Translations under genes and position numbers: made by a program
Notes under the pieces: model-generated
Databases searched by the model: none
Told to the model about the DNA's origin: nothing
What the model saw: the letters and a program-made list of their open reading frames with translations, nothing else
Shown: one piece after another, positions 6,408-8,761 of the stretch
Position numbering within the stretch: the first letter of the stretch is position 1
How the letters are laid out: each line of letters begins with the position of its first letter
From: Nitrospirota bacterium
Lineage (GTDB): Bacteria; Nitrospirota; UBA9217
DNA: 8,761 nucleotides
Direction: 5' to 3'
NCBI GenBank assembly: GCA_027456925.1
Contig: DAIDTZ010000363.1
Location: 1 to 8,761, forward strand

Positions 6408-6548
6408 CTATATTGATGCTCCAAGCTTCTCGGTGATCTCGCCTGCAGTTAGCTCCCCCTCATAGCAGCAGGCAGAGGAGCTAAAGCCGCCGGGGTTGGA
6501 AAATATCTTATAAAAATCCGCGTGCAACTTCAATGTCTTTTTCTTCAT
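6408..6548 (-). pseudogene. Truncated, frame-scrambled ArsR-type regulator remnant
   Basis: The ATG overlaps the TGA of the sqr-like gene (ATGA), as in a translationally coupled gene. The frame reads LHADFYKIFSNP, then ten odd residues (GGFSSSACCY), then EGELTAGEITEKLGAS. The flanks match the N-terminal helices and the start of the winged-helix DNA-binding domain of ArsR/SmtB repressors (family pattern roughly ADPTRLxILxLLLEGELTVGELAExLGxSQ). Reading the ten-codon middle in the +1 frame gives RRL-stop-LLCLLL, the expected family sequence. This implies two compensating one-base indels, plus a possible GAG-to-TAG change. A stop follows immediately after LGASI, so the recognition helix and the rest of the domain (about 50 residues) are missing. 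ArsR-family regulators often control sulfide or persulfide oxidation genes. This copy is almost surely non-functional. ArsR identity is my pattern reading. Confidence 0.6.
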
Positions 6549-7735
6549 GGCAGGCTGCTCATGCCATTTTTCATCTTCCACAGGAAGTATTTTTCGAACC
6601 CAACCTTCATCCACTTCGCCCAGATCGCTTTTTTTGTATAAGAGCTTTGCCTCGGCGGGAGCACCGGATATGCCTTCATCAGGGCGGCTGTATTCCCCAT
6701 ATCCATGAGACAGACCACGCCGAGCTCGTCAGCGATGGGCGGGGTCTTCCCAATAACGTCCGACGCAATGGTTGCAGCGGCAGTCTTCGCCATCTTGACG
6801 GTCATGAATCCTGTTTTCGGCACGCCCGTGGGCACCGGCGTAACTTCCGGCGGCGCGATCGCTATCGCGACACCGATGGCAAAGATGTTCTTGTGTTTCG
6901 TATGGCGGTAATTTTTGTCCACCGGGATAAATCCTCTCGGATTGCCGATTGACAGAACGGCCGGCACGCCTTTAAACGGCGGGGCGATCATGGCAAGCTT
7001 GAACGGAATTTTATTCCCGTCCTTGAGCCTGATCTCTCCGGGCGCAACTTCCTGAATGGCCTGGCTCACCAGCGGCTTGATATCCTTCTCGGCGAACTCG
7101 TTCTCCATGAAGGTTTTGGATTTGCCGAGACCGCCGACGCCCATATGGCCGAGATAGGGTTCGGAAGTGAGGTAGATGATGGGGACTTTGTGACGCATCT
7201 TGCGGCGGCGAAGCTCGGCGTCCATCTCGAAGGCAAGCTCGTATGAGGGGCCGAAGCAGCTTACCATTTGCGACGAACCGACAACGACCGGGCCGGGATT
7301 CTACAGGATCTTTTTCCACGATTCCCCGGTCCTTAATGCATGATCAAGCGTGAACGTGCAGTCGGTATGCCCCTTGTCCGGTCCGAGGCCGGGGATTTCA
7401 TCAAAGGAAAGGTAGGGACCGGTGGATATGACGAGATGATCATAAGGCAGCTCTTTCCCTTTGGAAGTAATGACCTTCGATGAATCGGCATCGATCTGTT
7501 TTGCTGCATCATGAACAAACTCGATCCCTTTCGGTTTCAGGATCTCGCTGACCCTGAGCGTAATGTCCTCCGGCTTCCTCCACCCCATGATGAGCCACGG
7601 CAAGGACGGCAGGAACACGAACCGGTCGTCGCCGCTCACCACGGTCACATCAGCTTTTTTGCCGAGCAGCCGCTTCAGCTCAAAAGCCGCTGTCAATCCC
7701 CCGAACGATCCCCCTAAAACAACGATCCTTGACAT
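6545..7735 (-). pseudogene. sqr: Sulfide:quinone oxidoreductase-like flavoprotein interrupted by an in-frame TAG
   Basis: The frame is continuous over 397 codons apart from TAG at 7303-7301 (codon 145). It begins MSRIVVLGGSFGGLTAA, the FAD-binding dinucleotide fold, and ends FEKYFLWKMKNG as in SQR/FccB-type proteins. The three cysteines important in SQR are present: Cys126 (TDCTFT), Cys160 (VSCFGPSYE) and Cys342 (VVCLMDMG). The NIFAIGVAIAIAPPEVTPVP stretch with GVPKTG fits the family. Intact SQR sits at the cytoplasmic membrane, oxidises sulfide to persulfide/polysulfide and passes electrons to quinone. GGGAGG four bases upstream of the ATG supports the start. The stop lies between WKKIL and NPGPVVVG, in a linker where the family often has Glu, Asp, Lys or Gln, so one base change explains it. 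The second part has no ribosome binding site at its first Met (7267). It follows dsrH by 82 bases. Nonsense mutation, sequencing error or readthrough are all possible. Confidence 0.85.
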
Positions 7736-7817
7736 AATACCCTCCCCGCTCATATTTCACGGCTCGCGTCTCTTTGCAAATGCAGTCAGCTATGAGCTGC
7801 CGGCTGCGAGCTATTTT
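7736..7817 (-). other. dsrH-sqr spacer with small palindromes
   Basis: The 82-base gap holds CAGCTATGAGCTG (7787-7799), a short palindrome, next to the GC-rich GCCGGC core (7799-7804), and the sqr ribosome binding site. No T-run follows a stem, so transcription probably continues from dsrH into sqr. Confidence 0.35.
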
Positions 7818-8099
7818 TTAGAACATGCCTGTTACCTTCTCGCCGCTCGTTATAATGTCCGTCAATTTATCGTAATTGATCATCTTGGCCCGTTCATCCA
7901 TTTCGGAATCCTTGAGACCGCGGAGCCTCTTGTCGTCGCCCAGGACATACACGGCGCCTGAAAAAACCCCAAGCCGCTCCTTCTGGGCAAAATAGACGCC
8001 GTTCTGCAGGAGAACAAGATCGGCCCCGCTTTCCTTCGCGAGGGTCAATCCAAGTGCTCCATCGGTCGTATCGGGCGCGCTTTTTATCATCACGAGCAT
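7818..8099 (-). CDS. dsrH: DsrH/TusB-like sulfur-relay subunit, without cysteine
   Basis: This 93-residue cytoplasmic protein has the DsrH/TusB pattern: a short beta strand MLVMIKSAPDT, an alpha helix, GADLVLLQNGVYFAQ, a strand around VYVLGDDKRLRG, DKLTDIITSGEKV and a short hydrophobic end, TGMF. In known complexes, DsrE, DsrF and DsrH (TusD, TusC, TusB) form a heterohexamer that relays sulfur atoms bound to cysteine. Characterised DsrH has a conserved Cys near residue 20; here the whole protein contains no Cys, so it cannot carry persulfide. AAGGAGG lies five bases before the ATG. It starts 13 bases after the dsrF-like gene, clearly in the same operon, and is followed by the sqr-like gene. 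It could be a structural partner for the Sec-containing DsrE-like protein. Confidence 0.82.
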   Translation of the reverse strand: MLVMIKSAPDTTDGALGLTLAKESGADLVLLQNGVYFAQKERLGVFSGAVYVLGDDKRLRGLKDSEMDERAKMINYDKLTDIITSGEKVTGMF

Positions 8100-8112
8100 A
8101 GCAGCCTCCTTA

Positions 8113-8466
8113 TTAGAATATCATTGTCGCTTTTGCTTCTTTCAACAGTCCGGCAATCTCTTTGCCGCCGACCGGCTTTACGTTTTCAACAAGGTCATTC
8201 GATGCGACGCGCTGCGCTTTGAGTGAAGCAACGTCGGCATAGACTGACACGCCCATCTCCAAACAGTCCTTGAGGGTTCCTTCCAGGTTGGTGAACCCGG
8301 TCCCGGCATCGTCTTGCCCCTTCTTCGCAAGCAGCACCCCGCCATCCATCAGGATCAGGTCAACGCTCATTTCGAAGGACACCGCGCCCAGGGCATGCCT
8401 TACGACCTCAGCCGCGTTGATGTCGCCGTAAGGAGACCTTTTCAAGATCATCGCAACATTTCCCAT
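8113..8466 (-). CDS. dsrF: DsrF/TusC-like DsrE-superfamily subunit
   Basis: This 117-residue protein of the DsrE/DsrF fold starts MGNVAMILKRSPYGDINAAE. It has the typical hydrophobic strand plus DGGVLLAKKGQDD (41-53) and a second strand, MGVSVYADVASLKAQRV, ending with IAGLLKEAKATMIF. Where other DsrE-fold proteins carry their active Cys after the VYA-type strand, this one has Ala-Asp-Val-Ala. Its only Cys is residue 68 in LKDCLEMG, inside a helix. It probably serves as a structural subunit of the DsrEFH-like complex in the cytoplasm. AGGAGG lies five bases before the ATG, and the TAG of the dsrE-like gene overlaps that site (TAGGAGG), so the genes are tightly linked. TusC is the closest alternative name; the exact pathway is not determined by the sequence. 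Confidence 0.85.
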   Translation of the reverse strand: MGNVAMILKRSPYGDINAAEVVRHALGAVSFEMSVDLILMDGGVLLAKKGQDDAGTGFTNLEGTLKDCLEMGVSVYADVASLKAQRVASNDLVENVKPVGGKEIAGLLKEAKATMIF

Positions 8467-8475
8467 ACGCTCCTC

Positions 8476-8761
8476 CTATGCACCGAGATTAAGCCAGACA
8501 TCGGTCGCGCCCATGGTTGCAAACAGGCCTTTGAGCGAGCCGACTTCCGTGCCTGCAAGATAGTCTTCTTTCGCCGCACGGCGAAAGTTGAGGCACCCGC
8601 CTCAGAGATACACCTTCAAACCTTTTTGTATGAGCCGGGCGAACTCCTCCTCGGCGTTCAGAATGCCCTTCGCTTTCTGTTTCGTCAGGAAACAGTAGAT
8701 GCCGTCAGCCGATGCGATCAGGTTGACGGTATGCCCCTTATTGAGGGCCGATTCGGCGATG
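8476..8761 (-). CDS. dsrE: DsrE-like sulfur-relay protein, probable selenoprotein (UGA = Sec), 5' end outside window
   Basis: The visible 94 residues lack roughly the first 20-25 of the protein. They start IAESALNKGHTVNLIASADGIY, the first alpha helix and second strand of the DsrE fold, then reach GLKVYL, a UGA codon (8604-8602, visible residue 53), then GGCLNFRRAAKEDYLAGTEVGSL up to TAG at 8478-8476. In DsrE-like proteins this strand leads into a CxxC motif (VYxCxxCLxxRG), so UGA stands at the first Cys and the motif becomes U-G-G-C. A strong hairpin at SECIS distance follows the UGA. The family-like sequence and reading frame are preserved for 41 codons beyond it, ending nine bases before dsrF. 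Selenocysteine is therefore the best reading. Cys-to-stop nonsense mutation is the alternative, since TGC/TGT to TGA is one change and genes downstream in this cluster are broken. A second Cys (visible residue 23) is not part of the motif. Confidence 0.78.
8568..8604 (-). promoter_or_regulatory. Candidate bacterial SECIS element overlapping the dsrE-like UGA
   Basis: After the UGA (8604-8602) come 14 bases, then a perfect 8-bp stem CTTTCGCC (8587-8580) and GGCGAAAG (8575-8568), closing a four-base loop GUGC (8579-8576). The loop starts 22 bases after the UGA, inside the range known for bacterial SECIS elements, and has G then U as its first bases, as in E. coli formate dehydrogenase mRNA. A second small hairpin includes the UGA itself: TGAGGC (8604-8599) pairs with GCCTCA (8594-8589) around GGGT. 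Both structures lie within coding sequence, as bacterial SECIS elements do. Functional proof needs experiment. Confidence 0.65.

Noticed and set aside
6545..7267. Independent gene starting at the Met at 7267
   Set aside because: There is no ribosome binding site, and the frame is continuous with the upstream SQR half across one TAG; NPGPVVVGSSQ before the Met belongs to the same protein.
7301..7303. TAG in sqr as a pyrrolysine codon
   Set aside because: The position is a linker where the family carries ordinary charged residues, Pyl is mainly known in methylamine methyltransferases, and a one-base nonsense change or error is simpler. Kept only as a test in the findings.
8476..8604. The two halves of the dsrE-like frame as separate small genes
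   Set aside because: There is no ribosome binding site after the UGA that would start the second half, and the two halves join into one DsrE fold exactly at its redox motif.

Overview
This window looks like chromosomal DNA of moderate GC from an anaerobic or microaerophilic, sulfur-handling, Gram-negative bacterium. The evidence is Sec-type signal peptides, a lipobox, periplasmic-style proteins, a DsrE/DsrF/DsrH-like set and a sulfide:quinone oxidoreductase-like gene. The two palindromic repeats resemble elements I associate with Desulfobacterota ('deltaproteobacteria') and Nitrospirota genomes. A UGA codon that is probably selenocysteine also fits such groups. The taxonomy is inference; there is no rRNA or marker gene here.

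Layout. (1) 26-550 (-) is a DUF4337-type membrane protein, divergent from (2) 709-1800 (+), alanine dehydrogenase. (3) 1820-1975 is a palindromic MITE-like repeat, followed by an intrinsic terminator (1986-2017) that ends the next leftward unit. (4) 2079-4074 (-) is a two-gene unit: a 588-residue Met-rich lipoprotein made of two tandem copies of one module, and an overlapping small His/Met-rich membrane peptide. (5) 4715-5149 (-) is an exported protein whose mature part is about 28% methionine. (6) 5164-5746 has no intact gene; it holds a possible remnant of a four-helix-bundle protein gene and a second palindromic repeat. (7) 5747-6397 (-) is an exported DUF1566 (Lcl C-terminal) protein. (8) 6408-8761 (-) is a sulfur gene cluster transcribed leftward: dsrE-like (5' end outside the window), dsrF-like, dsrH-like, an sqr-like flavoprotein with an in-frame TAG, and a truncated, frame-scrambled ArsR-type regulator remnant.

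The main discovery candidate is the dsrE-like gene. Its frame is interrupted by a UGA exactly where the family has the first Cys of a CxxC motif, so it reads U-G-G-C, and the family-like sequence continues for 41 residues to a normal stop overlapping the dsrF ribosome binding site. Just after the UGA lies a perfect 8-bp hairpin with a GUGC loop, at the right distance for a bacterial SECIS element. The DsrH-like partner has no Cys at all, and the DsrF-like partner has one Cys in an ordinary helix. The selenocysteine/cysteine pair may therefore be the only redox centre of the complex.

The sqr-like gene downstream keeps all three family cysteines (126, 160, 342 counted through the stop), but an amber codon splits it. 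Together with the decayed arsR this suggests the far end of the sulfur cluster is degenerating, or carries a sequencing error. The central Met- and His-rich genes form a separate theme: cell-envelope proteins that probably bind a soft metal such as copper or silver.
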